Shown here: positions 53,274-63,364 of the stretch, in pieces
Layout: the number at the start of each line of letters is the position of its first letter
Numbering within the stretch: the stretch's first letter is position 1
NCBI RefSeq assembly: GCF_012395835.1
Contig: NZ_JAAZSQ010000001.1
Location: 1-64,000 of the forward strand
From: Arthrobacter mobilis
GTDB lineage: Bacteria > Actinomycetota > Actinomycetes > Actinomycetales > Micrococcaceae
Direction of reading: 5' to 3'
DNA length: 64,000 nucleotides
Position numbers and translations under genes: made by a program
Notes under the pieces: generated by a model
What the model was told of the DNA's origin: nothing
Seen by the model: only the letters and a program-made list of their open reading frames with translations
Database searches by the model: none

Positions 53274-53909
53274 ATGGGCACCACACCGGAGGGGGCGGGG
53301 CCCGACTCCCCGCCGGAAGCGGCGTCGGCCCGGAAGCCGCCGGCCGCCAGGAACCCTGCTGTCTGGGGCCTGGCAGGAGCTCTGCTCGGCGGCGTGGTCA
53401 CGGGCACCTTCTCCCTGATCGGGGTCGCGGTGTCGGCAGAGCGTGCCGCCGACACTGCCCGGCAGGGCCATGCCGCCGAGGCGCAGCGAGCACGGGCGGA
53501 CTTCCTCCGGAGCGAACGGCTGAAGCACTATGAAGAGGTGCTGGCCACGAGCCAGCGGCTCACCGACGCCTGCACCAGCTACGCCTACATGCTCCAGTAC
53601 CGGCAGTCCTATACGCAGCCGGCCCTGGACACCGCGCTCGCGGAGCTCCACACGGCGTTCAAGGCCTATGTCACTGCCGCCTGGGCTATCCGGGTGATCG
53701 GCTCGGACGCCGTGGCCCAGGCCAATGATGAGCTGAGTTCGAAGATGGACGAGGCCGCCTACAAACTCTTCAACTACCGCGGGGTGGACAGCGAGCTGCA
53801 GGATGTAGCCGCCTACTTTGGTACCTTTCCCCAGGAGGCCTTCGACCTGCGGGTCGTATTTTCCCAAGCGGCCCAGGGCGAATTCCGCCAGGACGCCCAG
53901 GCCAGCTGA
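53274..53909 (+). CDS. Hypothetical single-pass membrane protein with helical domain
   Basis: 211 residues. A Pro/Ala-rich cytoplasmic N-terminus, one hydrophobic helix at ~30-55 (WGLAGALLGGVVTGTFSLIG), then a ~150-residue helical domain (EAQRARADFLRSERLKHYEE) that may form a coiled coil. No family recognised. TAAAAT at 53262-53267 lies six bases before the ATG, the clearest leaderless-type start in the window. Confidence 0.65.
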   Translation: MGTTPEGAGPDSPPEAASARKPPAARNPAVWGLAGALLGGVVTGTFSLIGVAVSAERAADTARQGHAAEAQRARADFLRSERLKHYEEVLATSQRLTDACTSYAYMLQYRQSYTQPALDTALAELHTAFKAYVTAAWAIRVIGSDAVAQANDELSSKMDEAAYKLFNYRGVDSELQDVAAYFGTFPQEAFDLRVVFSQAAQGEFRQDAQAS

Positions 53910-53982
53910 CCGGCGCTGCCGGCGGGCGACTTGTTCTGCCATACATTGCGCAGGAGCCCGGCCGGCTTGGCACAATGGCTGC

Positions 53983-55230
53983 ATGGGAGACGCCGAAAAG
54001 GCCCTTGACCTCCATATCGAACTGCTGGAAAGCGATCCGCACATGTGGCGGGACCTGCGCGTCCCCGCGGGCATCGGCCTGCCGGACCTGCACCGGGCCA
54101 TCAAGCTCTCCTTCGGCTGGGAAGACAGCCAGGCGCACCTGTTCAGCCTGGCCGGCGCCTTTGCCGGCCGGCGCATCCTGGCCGGCGACGAGGAAACGGC
54201 GCTGGCAATGGGCACCGACCTGGCCGCGGACTTCACCCTTGCGGACGCCCTGCACGGCAAAAAATCCACGCTGCGCTACGAGTATGGCGGCGGCTGGACC
54301 CACGAAATCACCGTAACCGGCCACGCCGTCATGCCCGCCGGCTACCTGGGCTGCCTGGGCGGGGCCAGCCGGGGGCCGGCCGAGGCTCCCGGCGGCCCGG
54401 GCGTCCCCCCGGGCGGGTATGCACTGTCCGTGGAGCCGGACGACGGCGCCGCCGGGCGCTGGGTCGAGGAGGGCGCCGGGGGCCCGGTGCCGGATTCCGG
54501 CCCGGCAGGGTTCGACCGCGACCGGGTCAACCTGCGCCTGGCCCGCCTGAGCGCGCAGCTGACCGGGGCCCGGGCCTGCCCCGACGAGCAGGCCGAGATC
54601 GTGCGGCCGGTGAAATGGCTGCTTGAGCGGGCGGGCACGGACGGGCTGGAACTGACCAAGGACGGCTACCTGAAACCGGCCGTCGTCCGCGAAGCCGCCG
54701 AGGCGCTGGGCTGGGCGGACCGGCTCTACGGCAAGGCCAACCGGGAGGTGCGCACCCGGCCGGTCTTCCAGTTGCGGACGCGGCTGCAGGACTGGGGCCT
54801 GCTGCGCCGGTTCAAGGGCAGGCTGGTGCTGACCCCGGCCGGGCGCGCCCTGGCCGGCGCCGGCGACGAGGGCAGGCTGTGGGACTATCTGGCGGACCGG
54901 CTGGCCCACCCGGGCTCGGACCCGGCGTCCTTCCTCAACGGACTCTTCGCCCACTGGCTGCTCGCCGGTACCCTGCCGGCCTGGCAGCGGCGCGGTCAGG
55001 TGCTGACCGAGGCCCTGCACACGGCAGGCTACCGGCTGCCCAGCGGCCGGCCCGTGACCGAGGACGTGGGCGCGGACCTGGTCCAGGAGTTGGAGTGGAC
55101 GTTCCGGGTGCTCAATATCTTCCTGCCCGGACGGGATCTGCTCCAGGCCGAGGAAGCCAGCGTGGCGGGCGCCAAGTTCCTGATCGACCTGCGCCGCCGG
55201 CAGGATGCAGGTCCGGAGCAGTCCCGGTAG
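53983..55230 (+). CDS. Plasmid pRiA4b ORF3-like protein
   Basis: 415 residues. Residues ~5-145 match PRiA4_ORF3: LDLHIELLESDPHMWRDLRV, then LHRAIKLSFGWEDSQAHLF and YEYGGGWTHEITV. The remaining 270 residues form an all-helical domain with LLERAGTDGLELTKDGYLKP, which looks winged-helix-like. The family name comes from a plasmid-borne gene, sometimes linked to mobile elements, but here it is a lone chromosomal gene. CACAAT at 53971-53976 precedes the ATG by six bases, so it may be leaderless. Function unknown. Confidence 0.8.
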   Translation: MGDAEKALDLHIELLESDPHMWRDLRVPAGIGLPDLHRAIKLSFGWEDSQAHLFSLAGAFAGRRILAGDEETALAMGTDLAADFTLADALHGKKSTLRYEYGGGWTHEITVTGHAVMPAGYLGCLGGASRGPAEAPGGPGVPPGGYALSVEPDDGAAGRWVEEGAGGPVPDSGPAGFDRDRVNLRLARLSAQLTGARACPDEQAEIVRPVKWLLERAGTDGLELTKDGYLKPAVVREAAEALGWADRLYGKANREVRTRPVFQLRTRLQDWGLLRRFKGRLVLTPAGRALAGAGDEGRLWDYLADRLAHPGSDPASFLNGLFAHWLLAGTLPAWQRRGQVLTEALHTAGYRLPSGRPVTEDVGADLVQELEWTFRVLNIFLPGRDLLQAEEASVAGAKFLIDLRRRQDAGPEQSR

Positions 55231-55275
55231 CCCGGCCCACCGGGCAGGGCGGACAGGTGCGCAGGCGCGGTGTGC

Positions 55276-55695
55276 TCAGCCTTCCCAGCCCAGGTTGCGC
55301 GCCATGCGCTGCAGCACATCCAGCGCGGCGTCGTATTCTTCGGCGGCAATGCCCTGGGTGGCCTGCTGCCGGTTCCGGTCCACCACCTCGCCCAAGGCCG
55401 CCAGGCTGTTATGCCCGAGCCCGGTCAGTTCGAACCTGCCGGCGTTTTCGGCCACCCAGCCGCTCTCGACCAGTTCGTCCAGGCGCTCGGTAGAGGACTC
55501 TTCCGCGGTCTGCTTGAAAAACGGCCGGAGGGAATCCTCCAGGTCAGACGCCGTGGCCGGACGTTCGGCCAGCACGTTCATGATCTGCCACTGCCGGCGG
55601 GTAATGCCGTGTTCCTCGACCGTCGCTTCGAACTGCTCTCCGATCAGTCCGTCGACCAGCCGCAACCAGAATCCGATGGGTCGATCTTCTGCCAT
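55276..55695 (-). CDS. MarR-like winged-helix regulator
   Basis: 139 residues. A winged HTH spans ~30-90 (HGITRRQWQIMNVLAERPAT, ESGWVAENAGRFELTGLG), flanked by N- and C-terminal dimerisation helices as in MarR. GGGAG precedes ATG 55695. There are no Cys residues, so a thiol switch like that of RosR/OhrR is absent. It is not obviously linked to the MarR-type palindromes elsewhere in the window. Convergent with the pRiA4b-like gene. Confidence 0.75.
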   Translation of the reverse strand: MAEDRPIGFWLRLVDGLIGEQFEATVEEHGITRRQWQIMNVLAERPATASDLEDSLRPFFKQTAEESSTERLDELVESGWVAENAGRFELTGLGHNSLAALGEVVDRNRQQATQGIAAEEYDAALDVLQRMARNLGWEG

Positions 55696-55784
55696 GCTCC
55701 CACCATACAAAGAGGGTCAAGGCCGGGCTGCCCACCCAGGCTGCGGCCGCGCCACCAGCTTGCACGGGCTCCCGCACCCCTGTA

Positions 55785-55810
55785 AGGTCCAAATGTCCAA
55801 CATTTGACCT
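55785..55810. promoter_or_regulatory. Palindromic operator before the GntR gene
   Basis: AGGTCCAAATGT (55785-55796), CCA, ACATTTGACCT (55800-55810) is a near-perfect inverted repeat ending ten bases before the GTG start. Position suits autorepression by the FCD-type regulator. No clear -10 is separable from it. Confidence 0.6.
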
Positions 55811-55820
55811 GGAGGTATCC

Positions 55821-56516
55821 GTGCAGCTGGTCCGCCCTGCCCGCAACGTGCCGCTGGCCCTGCAGGTGGCCGGGCAGCTGAAAGCCCTCATCGCGTCCGG
55901 CGCCTGGCCGGTCGGCGAAAAGATCCCGGGCGAACTCGAGCTCAGCAACCAGCTGGGCATCAGCCGCAACAGCGTCCGGGAGGCGCTGCGGTCACTGGTC
56001 CATGCCGGGCTGCTCGAGGCGCGCCCGGGCGACGGCACCTACGTGCGTGCCGCCAGCGAGCTCGGGGTGACGCTGCACCGGCGGGTTGGTGCCGGGGACG
56101 CGGAGGAAGCCTACGAGGTCCGCTCCATGCTCGAGCAGGGCGGGGCCGCCCTGGCCGCGCAGCGGGCCACCGCCGAGCAGCTCTCCGCGCTGCACGAGGT
56201 GCTCCGGCGGCGCGATGCCGCCCGGGACCAGGGGGACGAGGCCGCCTATGTCGCCGAAGACCTCGCCTTCCACCGGGGGGTGGTCGAGGCCGGCGGCAAC
56301 TCCCTGCTGGCGGAGCTCTACGCGCACCTGCATGATGCCGTGACGGCAGGCATCGCCCGGACCCTGGACGCGGACACACGCTCCTCCCTGGACCCCCGGC
56401 ACCACGAGCTGCTGGGCGCCATCGAGCGGCGGCAGCCGGCGGAGGCCCAGGAGATCGCGGCGGCGCTGGTCGAGGAGTCCCGGCAGCTCGGCCGGCGGCT
56501 GCAGGAGCAGGCATGA
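55821..56516 (+). CDS. GntR/FadR-type (FCD) transcriptional regulator
   Basis: 231 residues: winged HTH ~10-72 (LELSNQLGISRNSVREALRS) and an FCD ligand domain with AYEVRSMLEQGGAALAA and metal-binding His in DLAFHRGVVEA and RHHELLGAI. GTG 55821 has GGAGG at five bases. Its stop overlaps the ATG of a CynX-like transporter, so the pair is an operon, most likely self-regulated through the adjacent palindrome and induced by the transported acid. Confidence 0.9.
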   Translation: MQLVRPARNVPLALQVAGQLKALIASGAWPVGEKIPGELELSNQLGISRNSVREALRSLVHAGLLEARPGDGTYVRAASELGVTLHRRVGAGDAEEAYEVRSMLEQGGAALAAQRATAEQLSALHEVLRRRDAARDQGDEAAYVAEDLAFHRGVVEAGGNSLLAELYAHLHDAVTAGIARTLDADTRSSLDPRHHELLGAIERRQPAEAQEIAAALVEESRQLGRRLQEQA

Positions 56517-57715
56517 GCGCACCCACCGCCGCACCCACCGACGTCGGCAGGCCCGCCCGCGTAGGCCTGGCACTGGTCGGCATCCTGCTGATCGCGGTCA
56601 ACCTGCGGGTCTCGTTCGTCAGCGTCGGCCCCCTGCTGGGGCAGCTGCGCGCCGACCTGGGGCTGGGCGCGGCCGCGGCGGGCCTGCTGACCAGCCTGCC
56701 CCTGGTCGGCTTCGCCCTGTTCTCGCCGCTGGCCCCGGCCGCCGCCCGGCGGCTGGGCCTGGACCGGACCCTGTGGGTGGCCCTGGCCGTGCTCTCCGGC
56801 GGCATCCTGCTGCGCTCGGCGGCGCTGCCGGGCGCGGTCTGGATCGGCACCGGCCTGCTGGGCCTGGCCATCGCCTTCCTGAACGTGCTGCTGCCCGGGC
56901 TGGTCAAGCGGGACTTCCCGCACCGGGTGGGCGGAGTGACCGGCATCTATTTCGCCCTGACCACCATTGTGGCCGCCCTGGGCTCGGGGCTGGTGGTGCC
57001 CATTGCCGGGGACGCACCGAACGGATGGCGGCTGGCCCTGGGCGTCTGGGCCGGACTGGGCCTGCTGGCGCTGGCCTGGTTCCTGCCCCGGCTGCGGCGG
57101 CGCGCCGCGGCGGCCGCGGAAGACGCCGGGCAGGCGCCGGAGTACCGTTCGCCCTGGACCTCGGCGCTGGGCTGGCAGGTCACCCTGTTCATGGGGCTGC
57201 AGTCCCTGCCGTTCTTCGTGCTGGCCACCTGGCTGCCCAGCATCGAGGCCAGCTACGGCGTCGATGCCGTGACCAGCGGCTGGCACCTGTTCTGGTTCCA
57301 GGTCTGCGGCGTGCTGGGCAGCCTGAGCATGCCCGCGGTGCTGCACCGGCTGCCGGACCAGCGGCTGCCGGGAGCGGCCGCCAGCCTGCTGGCCCTGGCC
57401 GCCTACCTGGGCCTGATGCTCGCCCCCGGGATGTCCCTGCTGTGGACGGTGCTGCTGGGGCTGGCCTGCGGCAGCTCCATCGTCGTGGCCCTCTCGCTCT
57501 TCAGCCTGCGCACGCGGCACCACCAGCAGGCGGCGGCCCTGTCCGGGATGGCCCAGTCCGTGGGCTACCTGCTGGCGGCCGCCGCCCCGATCGGCTTCGG
57601 CGCGCTCTACGACCTCACCGGCGGCTGGACGCTGCCGCTCGGACTGACCGCCGTGCTCATGGTGTTCATGGGCGTCTTTGCGGTCCTGGCCGGCCGCCGC
57701 CGCTACATCGACTGA
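56513..57715 (+). CDS. CynX/NimT-family MFS transporter
   Basis: 400 residues, 12 helices, with the CynX-type start LLIAVNLRVSFVSVGPLLGQ and LGWQVTLFMGLQSLPFFVLA at the start of the second half. Relatives move cyanate, nitroimidazole or small organic anions. ATG overlaps the GntR stop. It converges on jetC with 16 bases between stop codons, so it occupies the place where jetD would normally follow. Confidence 0.88.
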   Translation: MSAPTAAPTDVGRPARVGLALVGILLIAVNLRVSFVSVGPLLGQLRADLGLGAAAAGLLTSLPLVGFALFSPLAPAAARRLGLDRTLWVALAVLSGGILLRSAALPGAVWIGTGLLGLAIAFLNVLLPGLVKRDFPHRVGGVTGIYFALTTIVAALGSGLVVPIAGDAPNGWRLALGVWAGLGLLALAWFLPRLRRRAAAAAEDAGQAPEYRSPWTSALGWQVTLFMGLQSLPFFVLATWLPSIEASYGVDAVTSGWHLFWFQVCGVLGSLSMPAVLHRLPDQRLPGAAASLLALAAYLGLMLAPGMSLLWTVLLGLACGSSIVVALSLFSLRTRHHQQAAALSGMAQSVGYLLAAAAPIGFGALYDLTGGWTLPLGLTAVLMVFMGVFAVLAGRRRYID

Positions 57716-57731
57716 TCCCCGGCCGGTCCCG

Positions 57732-60700
57732 CTAGCGCAGCACGATCTCGGTGGCGGTGGCCGGGGAGATGCCGCTTTCGACGAACCCGGAGACGTTGGA
57801 ATCCGGGTGCTTGATGATGTCGGTGATCGAGCCCAGGTGCCGGGAGAGGTCCACCTTGTCCTCCGGGGCGGCCAGCAGCAGCTGGAAGCCGAATTCCTGC
57901 AGTGCGTTGATGCCGGCGCCGGCGTACTCGGAGTTGGCCTGGATGAACGCCTCGTCGATCATCACCGTGCCGTAGGTGGTGAAGCCCTGGGTCTCGAAGC
58001 CCAGCTGGTAGGCCAGCGCGGCGCCCATAATGAACGAGGTGAAGCGCTGGCCCTCGCCGCCGGAGAGGGTGCCCGGCTCCAGCCCGGTCTCCACCTCGCC
58101 GCCGGGCCGGTGCTCGTTGCAGCTGATGGTCACGTGCTGGCGCACGTCCAGCACGGTGTTGCGCCAGGGCAGCTTGGCCTGGTCGTTCAGGTCGTCCACC
58201 AGCTTCTCGAGCGCCTTGTAGCTGTCGGCCATCTGCTCGGCGCTCTGCTTCACGTACGCGTTGCCCAGGGCGTTCTTCAGGCTGTTCCGGAACACGCGCG
58301 CCTCCTCCGGAATGGCAGTCCTGACCTCCAGGCGCAGGTGGCTGCCGTTGTCGAAGGGCACCTCGTCCAGGATCTGGTTCAGCGGCAGGATGCGTTCCTC
58401 GATGGCCCGGCGTTCCTCTTCCAGCAGCTGCAGCAGGTCCGAGAACCGTTCGTAGGAGCGGTTGTTGAAGTACTCGCGGAATTCGTCCTCGCGCTGGGGC
58501 AGGCCCTCGTCGATGATGCTGTGGTAGAGCGCCTCGTAGTGCGGGGCGCTCTCGACGCCGGTGCCGAAGGAGGCGTTCAGCTGCGGGCCCCATTCGCGGG
58601 CGAAGGACTTGAAGGTATCCGTCAGCGCGGTCCCGGTCCGGTGCAGTTCGTCCTTCAGCGCCGCCGCGGCCTCGCCCAGCTTCAGCTGGGCGGCATGGAA
58701 GGCGGCCTCCAGCCGCTCCAGCGCCGCGGCCTCGCCGCCCTCGCCGTCACCCGGATCGAGGAATTCGGCCAGTGCTTCCACCGCCCAGTCCGCCGGCGGC
58801 TTCTCCGCCGCGCGCCGCCCGGTGTCCGCCAGCTCCGCGGCCACCTTCGCGGCCTGCCGGCCGGCGGCGTCGAGTTCGCTGCGCAGCACCGCCACCCGGC
58901 CCACCGCCGCCTCCAGGGAGGACTTGGCCTCCTCGAGCTCGGCGCGGATCCGGGCCAGGGTGGTGCTGTCCTCCATCAGGGCGCGCAGGCGCTGCTGCAG
59001 GGCCTCGACGGCGCCGCGCCGGGCGGCGGAGTCCAGCTCGGCGAAGGGCCGGGTGTCGGCGGCCACGCGCTGCAGCGCCTCGAGCCGGCCGGCGAGGGCG
59101 TCCTTGGCCTTGCTGCGCTCGTCCGCGAGCTCGCTGGCCCGCTCGTGCTCGGCGCGGATGCGGTCCGCCTCGGCCTGCAGCTGGACGATCTTCTCGGTGT
59201 TGCTGAAGCCGAGCAGGTAGTCGCCGGGACTGATCGTGCGGGTATCCCGCTCGAAGGTGCCGGCGTTGAGCTTGATCGTGCCGGCCAGGCTGATCGCCTT
59301 CTCGTGCCGGTGCAGGTCCGCGTCCGAGTCCACGCACACGAAGGGGTAGTCGGCGGCGATCTTGGCCCGCAGCCAGTTCCCGGCCTCGGAGTTCTGGAAC
59401 TCCAGCTTGCCCACCAGGTCGGCAGGGCCGGCTTCGGCAGCCTTCTTCCCGAAGGCGCCGGTGCCGATATTGATCCAGCGCAGCCGGCCGTAGCCGTCCA
59501 GGGCGTCGATGGCGGCGGTGACCGCGCGCAGGTGCTCGCCGCGTACCAGCAGGGTGGTGGCCAGCGTGCGCAGCGCCTTCTCGGCCGCCGGCCGCCAGCG
59601 CTGGTGCTCGCCGGCGATGTCCGCCAGCTCGCCGGCGAAGGGCATGTCCGCGGCGTCGATGCCGGTCGCGGCGCTGATCTGGCGCCGGGCGGCGGCACTG
59701 GCGCCGTCGATATTGCTGCCGCGCCGGGTATAGGACTCGATCTCGGTCCGCAGCTTCGCCTCGCGCTGGCGCGCGTTCATGCTGGCGGCCACGGCCTCGT
59801 ACTCCAGGGTGCGGGCGGCGGCGGCTTCCTCGGTGAGCCGGCCGACGGCGTCGGCGGCCTCGCGCCGGGCGGCCGACAGGCCGTCGGCGGACCACTGCGC
59901 CTCCAGTCCGGCGTCGTCGAGGTCCTTGCGCAGCTGCTGGGCGATGCGCTCGCGCTCGGCCAGTTCCAGCTGCGCGGCGCGGATCTCCCGTTCCAGGGCG
60001 TCGATCGCCTTGCCGCCGTGGTTCTCGTGCTGTTCCTCCAGCAGCCGCACCCGGGCGGCGAGCTCGTCCTTGGCGGCCGCCTCGGCCTCGAGCTGCTCCG
60101 CGGCCGCGGCGCGCACCTGCCCGAGCCGCTCCGCCTCGCGGCGCAGCAGCGCTGCCGAGCGCTGCCGGCGGATCAGCGGCAGCTGCTCCCGGGCCAGCTC
60201 GGCGTTGCGGCCCAGCAGCTCCTGCAGCTCGCGGTAGCGGCGGTACTGCGCGGGCACCTGGGCCAGGGCGTCGCGCTGGCCGCGGGCGTCCTCCAGCTGC
60301 CGGTAGATCCCGCGCAGGTGGCTGAAGTCCTCCACGGCGCCGGCGGCGGCTTGGAGCGTGGAGGGGATTTCCAGCACTTCGTAGCGGAAGAACTGGTTGA
60401 CGCCTTTGTCCAGGCCCTTGCCGCTCTGCAGCGTGCGCAGCAGGCTGAACGCCTTGTCGTTGTCGATGCCCAGCCGGCGCCGGAAGCGTTCGGCGAAGGT
60501 CTTGTGCGTATCGAAGGCCTCGCAGCCGGGCAGCGCCTTGTGCAGCGAGCTGGGGGAGAAGCGCCGGCTGCCGTGGGCCTCGAGGGCCTCGGTGTCCAGC
60601 GGCCCGTTGTGGATCACGTAGTGCTTGCCCACCGTGCCCTCCAGCCCGTTGACCGGCAGGTCGAACAGGGCGGCGATGCAGGTGCTGTGGCCCAGGCCGT

Positions 60701-61058
60701 CCTCGTAGACCAGCGCGATGGCCGACCAGGTCGCGCCCGGGCGCTGGTAGCTGGTGCCCGCGGCGGTCTTGAAGCGCCGGCCGCGCATGTAGCTGTAGGT
60801 GGTGCGCCGGTCCTTGCGGTTGCTGGCGTCGTGCGCGGACTCGTTCAGCCGCGGTGCGGCGGCGAAGATGTGCGCGATGCCGTCGAACAGGGTCGACTTG
60901 CCCACGCCCGGGTGCCCGGTCAGCAGCGTGCCGGCGCGGTCCACGTACATGGTGTGCCGGCCGTGGAAGGTGCCCCAGTTGATCACCTGGATGGTGCTGA
61001 GCCGGTGCTGGCCCGCGTTGATGGCTTCCCCCAGCGGGAGCGTGAGGGCAATGCTCAC
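57732..61058 (-). CDS. jetC: JetC, SMC-like ATPase of Wadjet/MksB type
   Basis: 1108 residues. Walker [10 protein letters not shown] at 48-56; two coiled-coil arms roughly 260-480 and 640-900 around a hinge; the ABC signature LSGGEGQ starts at 998 and Walker B VMIDEA has Asp1035/Glu1036. All ATPase motifs are intact. JetC with JetA and JetB forms the MukBEF-like loop extruder that senses small circular DNA. It is the last gene of the operon; JetD nuclease is not encoded downstream. Start overlaps the jetB stop by four bases. Confidence 0.93.
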   Translation of the reverse strand: MSIALTLPLGEAINAGQHRLSTIQVINWGTFHGRHTMYVDRAGTLLTGHPGVGKSTLFDGIAHIFAAAPRLNESAHDASNRKDRRTTYSYMRGRRFKTAAGTSYQRPGATWSAIALVYEDGLGHSTCIAALFDLPVNGLEGTVGKHYVIHNGPLDTEALEAHGSRRFSPSSLHKALPGCEAFDTHKTFAERFRRRLGIDNDKAFSLLRTLQSGKGLDKGVNQFFRYEVLEIPSTLQAAAGAVEDFSHLRGIYRQLEDARGQRDALAQVPAQYRRYRELQELLGRNAELAREQLPLIRRQRSAALLRREAERLGQVRAAAAEQLEAEAAAKDELAARVRLLEEQHENHGGKAIDALEREIRAAQLELAERERIAQQLRKDLDDAGLEAQWSADGLSAARREAADAVGRLTEEAAAARTLEYEAVAASMNARQREAKLRTEIESYTRRGSNIDGASAAARRQISAATGIDAADMPFAGELADIAGEHQRWRPAAEKALRTLATTLLVRGEHLRAVTAAIDALDGYGRLRWINIGTGAFGKKAAEAGPADLVGKLEFQNSEAGNWLRAKIAADYPFVCVDSDADLHRHEKAISLAGTIKLNAGTFERDTRTISPGDYLLGFSNTEKIVQLQAEADRIRAEHERASELADERSKAKDALAGRLEALQRVAADTRPFAELDSAARRGAVEALQQRLRALMEDSTTLARIRAELEEAKSSLEAAVGRVAVLRSELDAAGRQAAKVAAELADTGRRAAEKPPADWAVEALAEFLDPGDGEGGEAAALERLEAAFHAAQLKLGEAAAALKDELHRTGTALTDTFKSFAREWGPQLNASFGTGVESAPHYEALYHSIIDEGLPQREDEFREYFNNRSYERFSDLLQLLEEERRAIEERILPLNQILDEVPFDNGSHLRLEVRTAIPEEARVFRNSLKNALGNAYVKQSAEQMADSYKALEKLVDDLNDQAKLPWRNTVLDVRQHVTISCNEHRPGGEVETGLEPGTLSGGEGQRFTSFIMGAALAYQLGFETQGFTTYGTVMIDEAFIQANSEYAGAGINALQEFGFQLLLAAPEDKVDLSRHLGSITDIIKHPDSNVSGFVESGISPATATEIVLR

Positions 61059-61783
61059 AGCTGATCCTCTCCGTCGTCATCCCCGGACTCCAGCGGCAGC
61101 TGGGTGCCGGCATCGTGCTCGGCGCTGCGGTCCAGGGCCGCCAGGTAGGCCGGGATCTCGTCGATCGTGTCGAACGGCAGGGCCAGTGCCAGCGCGCTGG
61201 AGACCCGGTACTCGTCCGGCAGCTCGGTGGGCAGCAGCAGCTTCAGCGCCGCCAGCCGGGCGAGCGAGGAGTCGGTGAGCTCCTCGAGCCGCTTGTCGTC
61301 CACCAGGCCCGGATGCCGGTGCTCCTCGAGGATCTCCCGGGCGCCGGCGCGTGAAATGACCGGCTCGGTGCCGGTCCCCGCGTGCCGGTCCAGCAGCAGC
61401 CGCAGCCGCAGCGCCAGCAGGGTTTCCTCCCGCCGCAGCGGCTTGCGCGGCTGGATCGGGGCCGTGTGCGGGGCATCGACCTGGGCCGGGGTGAGCATGG
61501 CGATCTTGCGCTCGGGGTCCACCGTGAGCAGCAGGAAGATCTCGCACAGGTAGTCCGAGAGCACCGCGCGGTTGTCCAGGATCAGCGACCACAGCCGGGG
61601 CTCGGCCACGCCGTCGATGTACGGCCCGCGCAGCAGCCGCACCAGCGCCTGCCGGATCGCCAGCGGGAAGCTGCCGGTGTCGCCGTCGAACAGGCTCCGC
61701 TCGTCACGGTAGCCGGCATCGCCGTCGTCCTCCGGGACGGACGGATCCTGTCCTGCGGACAGCGTGTCGGTGGTTTCGGTCAT
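61055..61783 (-). CDS. jetB: JetB (DUF4194), MukE-like subunit
   Basis: 242 residues with DUF4194 (~35-215): PLAIRQALVRLLRGPYIDG at the start and RREETLLALRLRLLLDRH in the middle. JetB is the KITE/MukE-like winged-helix subunit that binds the kleisin JetA. The acidic C-terminal tail ([11 protein letters not shown]) is common in the family. Overlaps both neighbours by four bases, so jetABC is translationally coupled. Confidence 0.9.
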   Translation of the reverse strand: MTETTDTLSAGQDPSVPEDDGDAGYRDERSLFDGDTGSFPLAIRQALVRLLRGPYIDGVAEPRLWSLILDNRAVLSDYLCEIFLLLTVDPERKIAMLTPAQVDAPHTAPIQPRKPLRREETLLALRLRLLLDRHAGTGTEPVISRAGAREILEEHRHPGLVDDKRLEELTDSSLARLAALKLLLPTELPDEYRVSSALALALPFDTIDEIPAYLAALDRSAEHDAGTQLPLESGDDDGEDQL

Positions 61784-63249
61784 GGCAGGTCCTCGGTGAA
61801 GGTGATCAGCGGAAGGTAGGCGGTGCGCTCGGTGCCGTCGACCTGGCCGAAGGAGACGGCCTCCCAGCGGGCGGCATCGAGCTGCTGCCCAGTGTTGCGG
61901 GCGGTGAGCACCAGCCCGCGGATGCTGTTGATGTGCCGCTGTCCCGGCGGCAGCTGGGCCAGCACGTTCCCGAGCGTGGGCGCGGCGCCGCTGCTGCCGG
62001 CTGCTTTCCGGCGGGCGGAGGCGACGGCGGAGCGCAGCGCGGCGAAGTCGGCCTTCGGGGTGCTGGGCGTGCGGTGGATGTCCGCCTCGGTCAGCGCCGG
62101 GGGATCGGCCAGCTTCGGCGGCGGGACGTGCTCGGCCGGGTCGAAGATGCCCAGCCCGGCCAGCGTCTTCAGGCGCGGCTTGAACAGTTCCAGCTGCGCC
62201 ACCGGTGTGCGCGCCTTCAGCGCGGGGGAGGCGGCCACCGCCAGCTCCGCGGTGCGGATGGCCTTGCGCAGCAGCAGGGACTCGCGGAACTCGTCGCTTT
62301 GCACATAGGTGTGCAGGCTCTCGGAGAGCCGGCCGTAGATGGCGTGGACCTCGGAGGCCTGCCGGCGCAGCTCGCGCACCAGGTTGGACAGGGTCGCGCG
62401 CTCGCCGGCGGAGAGGGCGTCGACGAAGTCCCGTTCCAGCACCTCGGTGACCGCCTGCCGGAAGCGGGCCTGCTGCTGCGGGTCGTTCAGGAACTCGGTG
62501 AAGCCGCGGAAGGTCTCACCCTCGGCGGTGCTGCGCAGCTGCCGGTCGCCTTCGAGCACCTGGCCCACGGCCACGCCCTTGGCCACGGAGGATTCCATGA
62601 TTTCGGCCCGGATGGTGTGCAGCATCGCCTCCACCCCGTCCCGCATGCGCTTGAAGTCCGCCGGCAGGCTGGCGGCCAGGTCCAGCACGCTGCGGGCAGC
62701 GGCGACGGCGGACTCGCGGGAGAGCAGTTCCGGGGCCTGTCCCGATTCGAGCGCCCGGATCTGCGCCTGGCGTTCGGCGATTTCGGCCTCCAGCTGCCGG
62801 ATCCTGGCCTCCGGATCCGGGTCCGTCTCGTGCGCGAGGGATTCGATGCTGGTCAGCAGGGTGTTCAGCCGCGAGCTGTTGAGGTTGGTGCGCTCGTCGG
62901 TGAGCGCGTCGATGAACGTGATCACCCGGGCACTGGCGGCGGTGGGCTCGTAGACGAACCGGCCGTCCACCATCGGCCGGGCCAGGAACTGGCTGCGCAC
63001 CCAGGAATCGGCGTACTGGGCAGCCTGCCACTGGGTATTCAGCGGCACCTGGTGCCGGCGCAGTTCCTTCAGGAACGCATCCAGGGCGGCGTGGAACTGC
63101 TCGAGCCGGATGCGCGGCCGGTTGGGCGTGAACTCGGCGCGGAAGAAGGCGATGACCCATGGGGCCGCGGAGAGCAGCTTCCAGGCCGGACCGAGCTTGA
63201 ATTCCTGCTGGGCATGCCAGTTGGACACGGCAAGTTCGGTGGAGCGCAT
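61780..63249 (-). CDS. jetA: JetA (DUF3375), kleisin subunit
   Basis: 489 residues. The DUF3375 start is FKLGPAWKLLSAAPWVIAFF, followed by a coiled segment near 150-190 and the C-terminal winged-helix-like region ending TAYLPLITFTEDLP. JetA is the MukF-like kleisin that bridges JetC heads. First gene of jetABC. A TTAGTC lies four bases before the ATG, so a leaderless start is possible, but no ribosome site is visible. Confidence 0.9.
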   Translation of the reverse strand: MRSTELAVSNWHAQQEFKLGPAWKLLSAAPWVIAFFRAEFTPNRPRIRLEQFHAALDAFLKELRRHQVPLNTQWQAAQYADSWVRSQFLARPMVDGRFVYEPTAASARVITFIDALTDERTNLNSSRLNTLLTSIESLAHETDPDPEARIRQLEAEIAERQAQIRALESGQAPELLSRESAVAAARSVLDLAASLPADFKRMRDGVEAMLHTIRAEIMESSVAKGVAVGQVLEGDRQLRSTAEGETFRGFTEFLNDPQQQARFRQAVTEVLERDFVDALSAGERATLSNLVRELRRQASEVHAIYGRLSESLHTYVQSDEFRESLLLRKAIRTAELAVAASPALKARTPVAQLELFKPRLKTLAGLGIFDPAEHVPPPKLADPPALTEADIHRTPSTPKADFAALRSAVASARRKAAGSSGAAPTLGNVLAQLPPGQRHINSIRGLVLTARNTGQQLDAARWEAVSFGQVDGTERTAYLPLITFTEDLP

Positions 63250-63364
63250 GCTGGACTAACCCGGGTCTTTCCCTGGACGGCTGGCGGGGACCCTACGATG
63301 TTAGGCGACGTTCGGGCGTGTCACGGAATCGGCCGCGGCGCCGGAAGCTGGCCCGCCCCAGGCT

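Noticed and set aside
53983-55230. pRiA4b ORF3-like gene as evidence for an integrated plasmid
   Set aside because: No replication, partition, integrase or transposase genes adjoin and composition matches the neighbours; the family is also chromosomal.
55276-55695. This MarR protein as the regulator of the TTGA-N4-TCAA sites
   Set aside because: Its gene is remote from those sites, has no such palindrome in its own promoter and lacks a redox cysteine.
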